12,060 bases of DNA from Thermoflexales bacterium (GTDB lineage Bacteria; Chloroflexota; Anaerolineae; B4-G1). The position numbers and the translations under genes are program-made. The notes beneath the pieces were generated by a model that was not told the DNA's origin, did no database searches, and saw nothing but the letters and a program-made list of their open reading frames with translations. This document shows, piece by piece, positions 11,930-12,060 of this stretch. Location of the stretch: NCBI GenBank assembly GCA_007118795.1, contig SKQX01000273.1:1-12060 (forward strand), read 5' to 3'. Each line of letters begins with the position of its first letter. Position 1 is the first letter of the stretch.

Positions 11930-12060
11930 ATGGGTCCACGGAAGACGGTCTACCTCACCCCGGAGGGGCGGGAGGAGTTGCAGGAGGAACTCGCCGAACT
12001 AGTAGAGGTGAAACGGCCCGCCCTGGCGGAGAGGCTCCGGAAAGCCATTGCCCAGGGTGA
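11930..12060 (+). CDS. greA: Transcription elongation factor GreA, N-terminal part
   Basis: Only the first 43 codons are present; the gene runs off the right edge. The sequence MGPRKTVYLTPEGREELQEE and the following KRPALAERLRKAIAQG match the start of the GreA coiled-coil domain, which enters the secondary channel of RNA polymerase and stimulates cleavage of backtracked RNA. The start has GGGAGG (11916-11921) with 8-nt spacing. A 74-bp gap separates it from dgkA with no visible terminator or clear promoter, so it may be co-transcribed with pgpH-ybeY-dgkA. GreB is less likely given the opening motif, but the C-terminal domain is not visible. Confidence 0.88.
   Translation, partial: MGPRKTVYLTPEGREELQEELAELVEVKRPALAERLRKAIAQG

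Overview
The window looks like ordinary chromosomal DNA from a GC-rich bacterium, most likely a member of the Chloroflexota (Anaerolineae-like). This placement is an inference. It rests on the gene order rpsU, yqeY, pgpH, ybeY, dgkA, greA, on a long DHH-CBS-CBS-nucleotidyltransferase fusion beginning with the HENADFDA motif, and on the mix of ATG and TTG starts behind Shine-Dalgarno (SD) sites. No mobile element, CRISPR array, rRNA or tRNA gene was seen.

Region 1 (left edge to 3513, + strand) is a cell-surface glycan block. It holds the 3'-truncated-at-left end of an O-antigen ligase/polymerase-type membrane protein, a GtrA-family membrane protein overlapping it by 11 bp, a GT4-type glycosyltransferase, and a six-helix membrane protein of unknown function. 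The first three probably act together in assembling or attaching a polysaccharide at the membrane.

Region 2 (3602 to 5061) holds one minus-strand four-helix membrane protein of unknown function and about 850 bp with no convincing gene. That gap contains two divergent sigma70-like promoters, TTGACA-N16-CATAAT on the minus strand and TTGACC-N16-TATAAT on the plus strand. Each lies roughly 280 nt ahead of the gene it faces, and both leaders contain strong inverted repeats. This is the least explained part of the window.

Region 3 (5062 to 8020) holds the 872-residue fusion of a DHH phosphoesterase, two CBS domains and a tRNA nucleotidyltransferase/poly(A) polymerase. A 104-residue protein with a C-terminal membrane anchor follows. 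Both use TTG starts that are forced by upstream in-frame stops.

Region 4 (8029 to 8835) is a self-contained transcription unit. It has a perfect consensus promoter (TTGACA-N17-TATAAT) with a dyad in its spacer, then rpsU (ribosomal protein S21), yqeY, and a strong intrinsic terminator.

Region 5 (8847 to right edge) runs pgpH (7TM-HD c-di-AMP phosphodiesterase), ybeY (rRNA maturation endonuclease, with the third metal-binding His replaced by Asp), dgkA (diacylglycerol/undecaprenol kinase) and the start of greA. pgpH begins only 11 nt after the terminator T-run. Its transcription must therefore either read through that terminator or begin upstream of it.

Overall, regions 3 to 5 are a translation and RNA-maintenance neighbourhood (tRNA 3' end, S21, YqeY, YbeY, GreA) joined to signalling and lipid functions (PgpH, DgkA). 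I did not find a clearly new biological system. The best leads are the divergent structured leaders, the rpsU operator-like dyad, the terminator/pgpH arrangement and the altered YbeY metal site.
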